Below, in pieces: positions 1 through 7,272 of a DNA stretch of 21,322 bases. The stretch's first letter is position 1, and each line of letters starts with the position of its first letter. Origin of the DNA: an uncultured Acetobacteraceae bacterium (GTDB lineage: Bacteria > Pseudomonadota > Alphaproteobacteria > Acetobacterales > Acetobacteraceae); assembly GCA_937930165.1 (NCBI GenBank), contig CALGVL010000292.1:1-21322 (forward strand), written 5' to 3'. The notes below the pieces were generated by a model. That model had not been told where the DNA came from and made no database searches. It saw only the letters and a program-made list of their open reading frames with translations. Position numbers and translations under genes: made by a program.

Positions 1-913
1 AGCCGAGCGGCTCCACCAGATCGAGCGACAATTCGAGCCCCGTCTCGGCATCCCGGACCAGATGCTCCGGCCGGATGCCGATGGTGAGGCGCCGCCCCTC
101 CGGGCCGGGGCGCGGCCCATCGACGAAATGCAGGACCGGGCCCGCACGCAGCGCCACGGCGCGGCCGCCCTCGGTCAGGGTGCCTTCCAGGAAATTCATC
201 GCCGGGCTGCCGATGAAGCCGGCAACGTAAGTGTCCGCCGGCCGGGCCCAGACCTCCATCGGCGTCGCCACCTGCACGGCATGGCCGGCATGCATCACCA
301 CCAGCCGGTCGCCGAGGGTCATGGCCTCGGTCTGGTCATGGGTCACGAAGAGGCTGGTGACGCCGAGTCGCCGCTGCAGCCGCCGGATCTCCGCCCGCAT
401 CTGGACGCGCAGCTTGGCGTCCAGGTTGGACAGAGGCTCGTCGAAGAGGAACAGCTTCGGCTCCCGCACGATGGCCCGGCCCATGGCGACACGCTGCCGC
501 TGCCCGCCCGAAAGTTGCCGCGGCCGGCGATCCAGCAGGGCGGAGATACCGAGGAGTTCCGCCGTCTCCCCCACCCGCCGCGCGATCTCGGCTTTCGGCA
601 GGCCGCGGATCTTCAGCCCATAGGCCATGTTCTGCGCCACCGTCATATGCGGGTAGAGCGCGTAGTTCTGGAAGACCATGGCGATGTCGCGGTCGGCCGG
701 CTCCAGCGCCGTCACCTCCCGGCCGCCGATGCGGACCGTGCCTTCGGTCGGCGCCTCCAGCCCGGCGACGATGCGCAGCAGGGTGGATTTGCCGCAGCCC
801 GAGGCGCCGACGATGACGATCATCTCCCCATCGGGCACGGTGAGGTCGATGCCGTGCAGGACCTTGGTGGCACCGAAGGACTTGCGGATGCCGGAGAGTT
901 CGAGGGTGGCCAT
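1..913 (-). CDS. ugpC: sn-glycerol-3-phosphate ABC transporter, ATP-binding protein (partial, 3' end off window)
   Basis: This is the cytoplasmic ATPase that should power the UgpBAE importer. Reading leftward from the ATG at 913, about 304 codons stay open to the window edge; family members are about 355-360 residues, so roughly the last 50 are missing. Visible motifs are Walker A GASGCGKST (residues 36-44), the Q-loop in VFQNYALYPH (about 80-89), signature LSGGQ (134-138), Walker B FLFDEP (155-160) and the H-loop His192. The part after about residue 235, with GSPAMNFLEG and IGIRPEHL, is the start of the regulatory TOBE/MalK-like domain that marks sugar and glycerol-phosphate ATPases. It starts 7 bases after the ugpE stop; the only purine-rich stretch (GGAG) lies about 13 bases upstream, so translation is probably coupled. 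The order B-A-E-C matches known ugp operons. A related carbohydrate importer is the alternative. Confidence 0.86.
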   Translation of the reverse strand, partial: MATLELSGIRKSFGATKVLHGIDLTVPDGEMIVIVGASGCGKSTLLRIVAGLEAPTEGTVRIGGREVTALEPADRDIAMVFQNYALYPHMTVAQNMAYGLKIRGLPKAEIARRVGETAELLGISALLDRRPRQLSGGQRQRVAMGRAIVREPKLFLFDEPLSNLDAKLRVQMRAEIRRLQRRLGVTSLFVTHDQTEAMTLGDRLVVMHAGHAVQVATPMEVWARPADTYVAGFIGSPAMNFLEGTLTEGGRAVALRAGPVLHFVDGPRPGPEGRRLTIGIRPEHLVRDAETGLELSLDLVEPLG

Positions 914-920
914 CGAGGTC

Positions 921-1841
921 TTACTTCTCCGTCTCCGTCAGGCCCTTCACGAACCAGCGCTGCATCACCAGCACCACCAGGACCGGCGGCAGCAGGGCCA
1001 GCACGGCCGTCGCCATGATGACGTTCCACTCGTTCTGCGTGTCGCCGGAGCCGATCATCTTGGCCAGGCCGACCACGATGGTCTCCAGTGAGCGGTCGTT
1101 CACGATCAGCAGCGGCCAGAGATACTGGTTCCAGCCATAGATGAACAGAATGACGAAGAGCGCCGCAATATTGGTGACGGAGAGCGGCAGCAGAATGTCG
1201 CGGAAGAAGCGCAGCGGCCCGGCGCCGTCTATCTTCGCCGCCTCCACATATTCGTCCGGGACGGTCAGGAAGAATTGCCGGAACAGCAGCGTCGCCGTGG
1301 CGCTGGCGATCAGCGGGATGGTCAGCCCGGCCATGGAATTGAACAGGTCGAGTGCCACGATGACCTGGTAGGTCGGGATGATCCTGACCTCCACCGGCAG
1401 CATCAGGGTGATGAAGATGGTCCAGAAGGCCAGCATCCGGCCGGGGAAGCTGAAGAACACCACCGCATAGGCCGAGAGCAGGGAGATCGCGATCTTCCCA
1501 ACGGCGATGCACATCGCCATCAGCGCGCTGTTCCACAGCATCAGCGCGGCGGGGCTGGAGCGATAGCGGCCGCTGCCGCCCGTCTCGATGGCGGCGGTGT
1601 AGTTCTCCAGCCCATGGCTGCCCGGCAGCAGCGGCACGTCGCCGCGGCCGATGGTGGCGGTGTCATGGGTGGAGCCGACCAGGGTGATCCAGATCGGGAA
1701 GGCGAAGACCAGCACGCCGAGCAGCAGCCAGAGATGGGTCAGCCACTTCTCCCGCCGCTGCCGGCGCCGGCTCGCCGCGGCGAGCCGGGCATCGTCCTGC
1801 AGCCGGGCGGCGGGCGTCGCCCCTTCCAGTGCGGCGGACAT
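921..1841 (-). CDS. ugpE: sn-glycerol-3-phosphate ABC transporter, permease UgpE
   Basis: This is the second inner-membrane permease of the importer, 306 aa. After a charged cytoplasmic N-terminus (about residues 1-33) there is a first membrane segment (about 35-55), then five more hydrophobic segments, the usual MalG-type layout. The ABC permease EAA loop, EAAKIDGAGPLRFF, lies at residues 200-213 and is the contact point for the ATPase. The start codon overlaps the ugpA stop (TGATG at 1839-1843), a sign of translational coupling. The closest family is UgpE/MalG (BPD transport inner-membrane component). Assignment to glycerol-3-phosphate rather than a sugar rests mainly on the UgpB neighbour. 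Confidence 0.87.
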   Translation of the reverse strand: MSAALEGATPAARLQDDARLAAASRRRQRREKWLTHLWLLLGVLVFAFPIWITLVGSTHDTATIGRGDVPLLPGSHGLENYTAAIETGGSGRYRSSPAALMLWNSALMAMCIAVGKIAISLLSAYAVVFFSFPGRMLAFWTIFITLMLPVEVRIIPTYQVIVALDLFNSMAGLTIPLIASATATLLFRQFFLTVPDEYVEAAKIDGAGPLRFFRDILLPLSVTNIAALFVILFIYGWNQYLWPLLIVNDRSLETIVVGLAKMIGSGDTQNEWNVIMATAVLALLPPVLVVLVMQRWFVKGLTETEK

Positions 1842-2722
1842 CAGTAGTGGACCTTACGCTCGATGAAGCGGAATTGCACTGCGGTGACCGCGATGACGAA
1901 GATCATCAGGATCACCGATTGCGCGGCGGAGGAACCGAGATTGGTGTTCTGCACCCCCTCCACATACACCTTGTAGATCAGGGTCTCGGTCGCCTTGCCG
2001 GGGCCGCCGCCGGTCAGGGCGTGGATGATGCCGAAGGTGTCGAAGAAGGCGTAGACCAGGTTCACCACCAGCAGGAAGAAGGTGGTGGGCGAGAGCAGCG
2101 GGAACACCACCGTCCAGAAGCGCCGCATCGGCCGGGCGCCATCGATCGCCGCCGCCTCCAGCACGCTTTTCGGGATGCTCTGCAAGCCGGCCAGGAAGAA
2201 GATGAAATTATAGCTCACCTGCTTCCAGGCCGCGGCGATGATGACCAGCAGCATCGCCTGGGTGCCGTTCAGCTTGTAGTCCCAGAGGATGCCGGCGGCG
2301 TTCAGCGCCCGGCCGATAATCCCGATGGAGGGGTGGAACAGGAAGAGCCACAGCACCGCCGCGACCGCCGGGGCCACGGCATAGGGCCAGATCAGCAGGG
2401 TCTTGTATATATTGGCACCGCGGATGGACTTGTCCGCCTGCACAGCCAGGAGCAGCGCCACCGACATGGCGCTGCCGGCGACGGCGACGGAAAAGATCAG
2501 GGTGTTCCAGGCGGCAAGCCGCCAGTCGGGATCGGTCAACACCTCCTGAAAATTGCGCAGGCCCACGAATTGGGAGTTCAACCCCCAGGGATCCTCCTGC
2601 AGCACGGACTGCCAGATCGCCGCACCTGCGGGCCAGAGAAAGAAAATGATGGTCACCGCTAGCTGCGGCGCCAGCAGCAGAATGGGCAGGCCAACACCCC
2701 GGAAGATCACCTTCTTGCGCAT
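1841..2722 (-). CDS. ugpA: sn-glycerol-3-phosphate ABC transporter, permease UgpA
   Basis: This is the first inner-membrane permease of the importer, 293 aa, a normal length for UgpA/MalF-short permeases. A hydrophobic segment begins at about residue 10 (GVGLPILLLAPQLAVTIIFF) and is followed by further membrane spans at about 72-95, 108-130, 155-180, 205-225 and 262-282. The EAA loop EAAAIDGARPMRRF sits at residues 189-202. The phrase LTGGGPGKATETLIYKVY near the C-terminus is typical of this permease class. It lies 30 bases after ugpB and overlaps ugpE by one base. The Shine-Dalgarno is weak (only a GGAT-like stretch), so coupling to ugpB is likely. Confidence 0.88.
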   Translation of the reverse strand: MRKKVIFRGVGLPILLLAPQLAVTIIFFLWPAGAAIWQSVLQEDPWGLNSQFVGLRNFQEVLTDPDWRLAAWNTLIFSVAVAGSAMSVALLLAVQADKSIRGANIYKTLLIWPYAVAPAVAAVLWLFLFHPSIGIIGRALNAAGILWDYKLNGTQAMLLVIIAAAWKQVSYNFIFFLAGLQSIPKSVLEAAAIDGARPMRRFWTVVFPLLSPTTFFLLVVNLVYAFFDTFGIIHALTGGGPGKATETLIYKVYVEGVQNTNLGSSAAQSVILMIFVIAVTAVQFRFIERKVHY

Positions 2723-2752
2723 GGAATCCGGCCTGCCCCGCTATCCTAGGGA

Positions 2753-4111
2753 TCAGCGGCCCCGGTGCTGCCGCTCGAAATTGCGCAGCACCTGATTGGC
2801 GCGCTGCACCATGGTATCCAGGGCCTGCTTGCCGTTCTGCTGGCCCTGGAAGGCCTTCTCCATCTCCTCCTGCATGATGTTCCGGATCTCGACATAGCCG
2901 CCGAGGCGGATGCCACGCGTGTTCTCCGTCGTCTCGCCACCGCGCAGGAGCTGCTCGATCGGCACCTCGGCGCCCGGGTTCTTCTCGTAATAGCCTTTTT
3001 GCTTGGCGATGGCGTAGCTGCTGCGGCGCACCGGCACATAGCCGGTCTCCATGTGCCACTTCGCATCCACCTCGGGCTGGCTGATGTAGCGGTAGAATTC
3101 CGCCACGGCCTTCCACTCCTCCGGGGTCCGCCCGCCTTGCGGTCCGCGGTTCAGCGCCCAGAAGCTGGCGCCGCCGATGATGGAATTGCGCGGCGCGCCG
3201 GGGACATCGCTGTAATAGGGCAGCATGCTGGTGCCCCACTGGAAGCGCGCCTCCCGCGTGATGCGGGCGCGGATGCCGGAGGAGGCCGTGATCATGCTGC
3301 AGTCGCCGTTCGGGAACAGCGCATCGCCCGCATTGTCGCGGCCGCCATATTTGAACAGCCCCTCGCGCTGCCAGGCGATCAGGTTGTCCATATGGCGGAC
3401 CATCAGCGGATTGTTCACCCGCAGCTCCGCGCCCAAGCCCCCGAAGCCGTTGCCGAGGGTTGCGAGGGGCACGTCATGGATCGCGCTCATCTGCTCCACC
3501 TGCACCCAGGCGGGCCAGGCAGTGCTCATCGGGTTGGGGATGCCCGCGGCCTTCAGCTTGCGCGCCGTCGCCTCGACCTCCTGCCAGGTCGTCGGCGGCT
3601 TCTCCGGGTCGAGGCCGGCCTTGCGGAAGTGGTCCTTGTTCCAGAACAGCACGGCGGTGGAGCTGTTGAAGGGCATGCTCATCTGCCGCCCGTCGGCCGC
3701 CTGGTAGTAGCCGCGCACCGGGGGCAGGTAGTCGCTGAAGTCGATCTGCACACCGGATTCCGCCAGCAGCTCATGGACCGGCTTCACCGCGCGGCCGGCG
3801 GCCATCATGGTGCCGGTGCCCACCTCGTACATCTGCACCACATGCGGCGCGGCATTGGCACGGAAGGCGGCGATCGCCGCCACCATCGCCTCGGAATAGG
3901 AGCCGCGGAAGTTCGGCACCACGCGGTAGCGCGGCTGGCTCTCATTGAAGGCGGCGACGATCTCCTCAAGCTGGGTGCCGAGCGGCTTGGGCAGGCCGTG
4001 CCAGAACTGGATCTCCAGCGGGCCACTGCCCCCCTGGGCGGCGGCGGGCCGCGGCAACCGGCTGGTCAGGGCCGCAGCGAGCGCAGAGGTGGTCAGGAGA
4101 CGGCGCTTCAT
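2753..4111 (-). CDS. ugpB: sn-glycerol-3-phosphate ABC transporter, periplasmic binding protein UgpB
   Basis: This is the extracytoplasmic solute-binding protein, 452 aa (E. coli UgpB is about 438). An N-terminal export signal (KRRLLTTSALAAALTS) ends near the AAA-Q boundary at about residue 25. The mature part carries stretches I recognise from E. coli UgpB: a WHGL start, NESQPRYRVVP, IAAFRANAAPHVVQMYEVGT, MPFNSSTAVLFWNKD and KAGLDPEKPPTTWQ. The YEVGT and PFNSST segments line the glycerol-3-phosphate pocket in that family, so the substrate call is better than for a generic sugar binder. A GGGGAG Shine-Dalgarno lies about 9 bases upstream of the ATG at 4111. It leads the ugpBAEC transcription unit, with a 116-base gap behind it. 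Confidence 0.88.
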   Translation of the reverse strand: MKRRLLTTSALAAALTSRLPRPAAAQGGSGPLEIQFWHGLPKPLGTQLEEIVAAFNESQPRYRVVPNFRGSYSEAMVAAIAAFRANAAPHVVQMYEVGTGTMMAAGRAVKPVHELLAESGVQIDFSDYLPPVRGYYQAADGRQMSMPFNSSTAVLFWNKDHFRKAGLDPEKPPTTWQEVEATARKLKAAGIPNPMSTAWPAWVQVEQMSAIHDVPLATLGNGFGGLGAELRVNNPLMVRHMDNLIAWQREGLFKYGGRDNAGDALFPNGDCSMITASSGIRARITREARFQWGTSMLPYYSDVPGAPRNSIIGGASFWALNRGPQGGRTPEEWKAVAEFYRYISQPEVDAKWHMETGYVPVRRSSYAIAKQKGYYEKNPGAEVPIEQLLRGGETTENTRGIRLGGYVEIRNIMQEEMEKAFQGQQNGKQALDTMVQRANQVLRNFERQHRGR

Positions 4112-4163
4112 GGCGTGAGTACTCCCCGTATCGTTGGCACGGACAGCGATTTAGCTGGCCTGC

Positions 4164-4192
4164 GTTACAGCCCTCGTGTGTTAAGTCTGCAA
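4164..4192 (-). promoter_or_regulatory. weak candidate sigma-70-type promoter for ugpBAEC
   Basis: In the 116-base gap upstream of ugpB, the minus strand reads TTGCAG (4187-4192), a 17-base spacer, then TGTAAC (4164-4169). That is 3/6 and 4/6 matches to the -35 and -10 consensus with ideal spacing. The gap is also less GC-rich than the coding DNA around it. The match is modest and could be chance. Confidence 0.25.
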
Positions 4193-4227
4193 CAGATAGA
4201 GGAAGCTCCAACACCCGGGCAAGCGCC

Positions 4228-5403
4228 TCAAGTGGAACCCTCCACAAGCTTTGCGTAGAGCGCCGGGTCGGTCGCTCCCTCCGTGCCGAAGAGCAGCACG
4301 CGGCTGTCCTCCTCCAGCCCCAGCGCCGTGCGGGCGAAGGGCTCCCGCGCCGCCAGCAACAGGCCGGCGAGGCCGGCTACCGCGCTCTCTCCCGCCACCA
4401 CCTTCGGCTCCCGCCGTGCCAGCAGGCGCATGCAATCCACCGCCGCCGCGTCAGGCACGGCCATGAAGGCGAAGGCGGCCCGCTCCAACTCCTGCCAGGC
4501 CAGCAGGCTCGGCTCGCCGCAGGCGAGGCCGGCCATCAGCGTGTCCAGATCCCCCGCGACGGCAGTGGGCTGGCCGGCCTCGGCGCTGGCCAGCAGGCAG
4601 GCGGCCCGGTCGGGCTCCACCACGATCAGCCTCGGGGCGGAGGCGCCATAGCGGGCGCGCATCTGCGCCGAAACCGCGGCCGCCACGCCCCCGACGCCGC
4701 CCTGGACGAAGACATGAGTGGGGGGCTGCTCCAGCGCCTCCGCCGCCTCCTCGGCCATCAGCCGGTAGCCCTGCATCACATCCCGCGGCACCTCGGTATA
4801 GCCGGGATAGGAGGTGTCGGAGATGACGAACCATCCCTCCTGCGCGGCCGTCCTCTGCGCCGCCCGCACCGCGTCGTCATAGGTGCCGGGCACCACGCGG
4901 ATCTCGGCGCCGTATTGCGCGATGGCGTCGCGGCGGCCCTGGCTGACATGCTCATGCACGAAAATGACGCAGCGGCAACCGAAGCGCTGCGCCCCCCAGG
5001 CGACGCTGCGGCCGTGGTTGCCGTCGGTGGCGCAGGTGACGGTGATGCCCTGGGTGGCCTTCCGGTACTTCCCTTCGATAAGTTCGGCGGAACTCGCGGC
5101 ATTGGCCAAGCCGCGCTTTGCCAGCTCGGTCGAGAGCAGGCGCAGCACCGCATAGGCGCCGCCCAGTGCCTTGAAGCTGCCGAGGCCGAAGCGCCCGCCC
5201 TCATCCTTGTAATGGACCGCGGCCACCCGGGCGGCCTGGGCCACATCCGGCAGGGAAACCAGCGGCGTTGGGGCGTAGCCGGGCCAGGCGGTGATCTCCT
5301 CCCGCGCCCGGCGGTAGCCGCCCTCCGGCAGCACCACCACACCCGGGGTGCCGACATGGCGGTTGATCAGGAATTGGAAGCGATGGCTCGGGATCATGGC
5401 CAT
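4228..5403 (-). CDS. dpaL: diaminopropionate ammonia-lyase (PLP-dependent)
   Basis: This is a fold-type II PLP enzyme of 391 aa, close to the roughly 398 aa of E. coli YgeX/DpaL. That family cleaves 2,3-diaminopropionate to pyruvate and two ammonia. The Schiff-base lysine is in FGLGSFKALGGAYA (Lys78). The catalytic acids known in E. coli (Asp120 and Asp189) correspond to Asp127 in CATDGNHG and Asp196 in VISDTSYPGY. The PLP-phosphate loop is VQGGVGGVAAAV (233-244). KYRKATQGITVTCATDGNHG and FVHEHVSQGR are strong family hallmarks that separate it from threonine dehydratase. I chose the ATG at 5403 because GGAGG sits 9 bases upstream; an internal ATG at codon 3 is possible. It is cytoplasmic and divergent from the SDR gene, sharing a 59-base palindromic gap. 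No Lrp/AsnC-type regulator is adjacent. Confidence 0.9.
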   Translation of the reverse strand: MAMIPSHRFQFLINRHVGTPGVVVLPEGGYRRAREEITAWPGYAPTPLVSLPDVAQAARVAAVHYKDEGGRFGLGSFKALGGAYAVLRLLSTELAKRGLANAASSAELIEGKYRKATQGITVTCATDGNHGRSVAWGAQRFGCRCVIFVHEHVSQGRRDAIAQYGAEIRVVPGTYDDAVRAAQRTAAQEGWFVISDTSYPGYTEVPRDVMQGYRLMAEEAAEALEQPPTHVFVQGGVGGVAAAVSAQMRARYGASAPRLIVVEPDRAACLLASAEAGQPTAVAGDLDTLMAGLACGEPSLLAWQELERAAFAFMAVPDAAAVDCMRLLARREPKVVAGESAVAGLAGLLLAAREPFARTALGLEEDSRVLLFGTEGATDPALYAKLVEGST

Positions 5404-5412
5404 GTAGCTTGG

Positions 5413-5457
5413 CCTCCGCCCTGTCAGGGGGCAACCTGTCCCGCACAGGGCGGGAGG
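5413..5457. promoter_or_regulatory. nested palindromes in the dpaL/denD divergent intergenic region
   Basis: The 59 bases between the divergent starts hold three overlapping symmetric elements. An outer inverted repeat pairs CCTCCGCCCTGT (5413-5424) with ACAGGGCGGGAGG (5445-5457), with one bulged base. An 11-base palindrome CCCTG-T-CAGGG lies at 5419-5429. CCTGT-N5-ACAGG lies at 5435-5449. The outer ends contain the GGAGG Shine-Dalgarno sequences of both genes. This may be an operator or may form structured leaders; no regulator can be named from sequence. Confidence 0.45.
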
Positions 5458-5462
5458 ATGTC

Positions 5463-6473
5463 ATGACGATCACGATCCTAGGCGGCGGCGGGTTCCTGGG
5501 CCGCAAGCTGGCGCAGCGACTGGCCAGGGACGGGCATTTGGGCGGCCAGCCCATCGAGGGGCTGACCCTCTTCGACCTCACCCCGCCGCCTTCCCTGCCG
5601 GCCCCCTTCCCGGTGCGCTGCCTGGGCGGCGATGTCACCGACCCGGCGGCGGTGGCCGCCGCCATCCCGCCGGGGACGCGGGTGGTGGTCCATCTCGCCG
5701 CCGTGGTCAGCGCCCAGGCGGAGGCGGATTTCGACCTGGGCCTGAAGGTCAACCTGCAGGGAACGCTGGCCGTGCTTCAGGCCTGCCGGGCCCTGACGGA
5801 AGGTCCGCGCGCCTCCGGCGCGGCACCGCCGAGGGTGGTCTTCACCTCCTCCGTGGCCAGCTTCAGCGGCGGGCAGGATGCGGTGCTGGCCGACGATGCC
5901 CGGCAACTGCCGGCCAACAGCTACGGCGCACAGAAGGCGATCGGGGAGTTCCTGCTGCAGGACGCCACGAGGCGGGGGATGCTGGATGCGGTGAACATCC
6001 GCCTGCCCACCGTCATCATCCGCCCCGGGCGGCCGAACCGGGCCGCCTCCTCCTTCGTCTCGGCGATCCTGCGGGAGCCGCTGCTGGGCCTGCCCACGGA
6101 ATTGCCCGTGGGCCAGGATTTCGCCCTTTGGATCTGCTCCCCGCGCCGTGCCGTGGACTGGTTCCTGCACGCCATGACGATGGACACCGCGCCGCTCGGC
6201 CTGGACCGCGGCATCAACCCGCCGGGGCGGAGCGCGACGGTCGCCAAGTTGTTGGAGGCGCTGGAGACCGTGGCCGGCCCTGAGGCCCGCGCCCTGGTGC
6301 GGCCTGCGCCGGACCCGGCCATCGAGGCGATCGTCGGCACCTGGCCCGCCGCCTTCACCGCGGAGCGGGCCCGGCGCCTGCTCGGCTTCTCCGAGCAGGA
6401 ACCGCTGGAGGAGATCGTCCAGGCCTTCATCGAGGACGATCTCCAGGCAACGCGGGCGGAACGGGGGCTGTAA
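5463..6473 (+). CDS. denD: NAD-dependent SDR, D-erythronate dehydrogenase-like
   Basis: This is an extended short-chain dehydrogenase/epimerase of 336 aa. The Rossmann motif GGGGFLG is at residues 7-13, the HLAAVVSAQAEADFDLG stretch at 77-93, TSS at 128-130, and the catalytic Tyr154 and Lys158 in YGAQK. The segments LPTVIIRPGRPNRAASSF and ALWICSPRRAVDWFLHA resemble DenD, which oxidises D-erythronate to 2-keto-D-erythronate in tetronate catabolism. I chose the ATG at 5463 because GGGAGGA lies just upstream and the Rossmann fold begins at once; an upstream TTG at 5409 would cross the palindromic region. No other tetronate gene (kinase, decarboxylase or isomerase) is near, so the substrate assignment is by family only. 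Confidence 0.78.
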   Translation: MTITILGGGGFLGRKLAQRLARDGHLGGQPIEGLTLFDLTPPPSLPAPFPVRCLGGDVTDPAAVAAAIPPGTRVVVHLAAVVSAQAEADFDLGLKVNLQGTLAVLQACRALTEGPRASGAAPPRVVFTSSVASFSGGQDAVLADDARQLPANSYGAQKAIGEFLLQDATRRGMLDAVNIRLPTVIIRPGRPNRAASSFVSAILREPLLGLPTELPVGQDFALWICSPRRAVDWFLHAMTMDTAPLGLDRGINPPGRSATVAKLLEALETVAGPEARALVRPAPDPAIEAIVGTWPAAFTAERARRLLGFSEQEPLEEIVQAFIEDDLQATRAERGL

Positions 6474-6479
6474 GGCCCC

Positions 6480-6926
6480 CTACCCTTCCTCCTTCGCGCC
6501 CTGCTCCTGCACCATGATCCGCCGCGCCTCGGCGGGGATGGGGATGCGCTCGCCGGTATCCTGCCGGGTCAGCACCAGCACCGCCCTGGCGGAGAAGACC
6601 AGGCCCTGTTTCCACACCGCATAGTCGTGGACATAGCTGGTGCGGCGCAGGCTGGCCGGGCGCAGGGTCAGCAACACCTCGTCATCGAAGCCGAGGGGAC
6701 GGATGTAGCGCGCCTCAAGCTGCGCCACGACCGGGCCGGGCGCATCCGGGGCGAAGCGGCCGCCGAGCGAGATCCAGTGCGCCACCCGCATGTCCTCGCA
6801 TAGTGTCAGATAGGCGGCATGATTCACATGCGCATACATGTCGCACTCCGCCCAGCGGATGCGGTGCCGCCGCGCCACGGGCCAGTCGCCCTCCACCCCG
6901 AAAGCCGCCTTCTCCTCCGGCGTCAT
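6480..6926 (-). CDS. acyl-CoA thioesterase, 4-hydroxybenzoyl-CoA thioesterase-like hotdog protein
   Basis: This is a 148-aa cytoplasmic hotdog-fold thioesterase. The signature RIRWAECDMYAHVNHAAYL (residues 22-40) contains Asp29, the catalytic Asp position of the 4HBT/YbgC class, followed by the buried helix that starts with HVNH. PVVAQLEARYIRPLGFDDEV and LVFSARAVLVLTR are typical beta-strand segments of this fold. The family hydrolyses acyl-CoA or aryl-CoA to the free acid and CoA. The ATG at 6926 has a GGGGAG Shine-Dalgarno 8 bases upstream. The frame stays open far upstream to about 7544, but that part looks non-coding and overlaps the divergent regulator gene. It ends tail-to-tail with the SDR gene, 6 bases apart. 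The exact substrate is unknown. Confidence 0.82.
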   Translation of the reverse strand: MTPEEKAAFGVEGDWPVARRHRIRWAECDMYAHVNHAAYLTLCEDMRVAHWISLGGRFAPDAPGPVVAQLEARYIRPLGFDDEVLLTLRPASLRRTSYVHDYAVWKQGLVFSARAVLVLTRQDTGERIPIPAEARRIMVQEQGAKEEG

Positions 6927-7054
6927 CGGTTTCTCCCCTGTCTGTCGGTCCGCATTCTCGCCCGGACGCGGCATGGCAGGAAGCCTCCGCGCCCCCGCCC
7001 ATCCCCGGCCCCGACCCCGGCCCAGGACAGCTTCTCGAATTCGATGCTTGTTCG

Positions 7055-7073
7055 TTCGCATTCTGTGTGCGAA
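7055..7073. promoter_or_regulatory. candidate operator, TTCGCA-N7-TGCGAA inverted repeat
   Basis: Perfect 6-base arms (7055-7060 and 7068-7073) flank a 7-base spacer in the AT-rich core of the divergent region. The size suits a dimeric winged-helix regulator such as the adjacent GntR protein. The repeat does not match the classic FadR consensus. The link to that regulator is inference. Confidence 0.35.
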
Positions 7074-7108
7074 ACATATTCGTAGAGGGATCCGGCTAAC
7101 CCTCTGAA

Positions 7109-7146
7109 GCGGGCGGCTTCGCGCCGGGGGGCCGAAGCCCGCCCGC
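7109..7146. repeat. GC-rich hairpin with one bulge
   Basis: GCGGGCGGCTTCG (7109-7121) pairs with CGAAGCCCGCCCGC (7133-7146), a 13-bp stem with one bulged base and an 11-base loop. No T-run follows on either strand, so it is not a classic intrinsic terminator. It lies upstream of the GntR gene and could be a leader structure. Confidence 0.5.
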
Positions 7147-7272
7147 CGTGCCGGCCAGAGGCCATGGAAAGGCTGGGCCCAACATGCCGTTCGCGCGGCA
7201 ATGTCGCGGGTCGGTCCTTTCCAAAACCTCCGGTCGAATTTATCGTTAGCGTGTTCGCGAGGTGAAGGGACC

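Larger units (their letters stand above)
6927..7272. promoter_or_regulatory. 346-bp divergent intergenic region (thioesterase / GntR regulator)
   Basis: No gene is supported here. A relatively AT-rich core (about 7030-7095) probably holds the promoters of both flanking genes. It contains an inverted repeat TTCGCA-N7-TGCGAA (7055-7073), a small AGAGGG/CCCTCT hairpin (7084-7105) and a strong GC hairpin (7109-7146). A TGCCG-N6-CGGCA repeat lies at 7185-7200. A second AT-rich patch just before the regulator (about 7232-7250) could be its own promoter. Confidence 0.5.

Noticed and set aside
4112..4227. A possible Pho box upstream of ugpB, since E. coli ugp is under PhoB
   Set aside because: CTGTAAC and CTGTCCG half-site-like words occur on the minus strand, but their 24-base spacing and mismatches do not fit the 11-base-periodic consensus.
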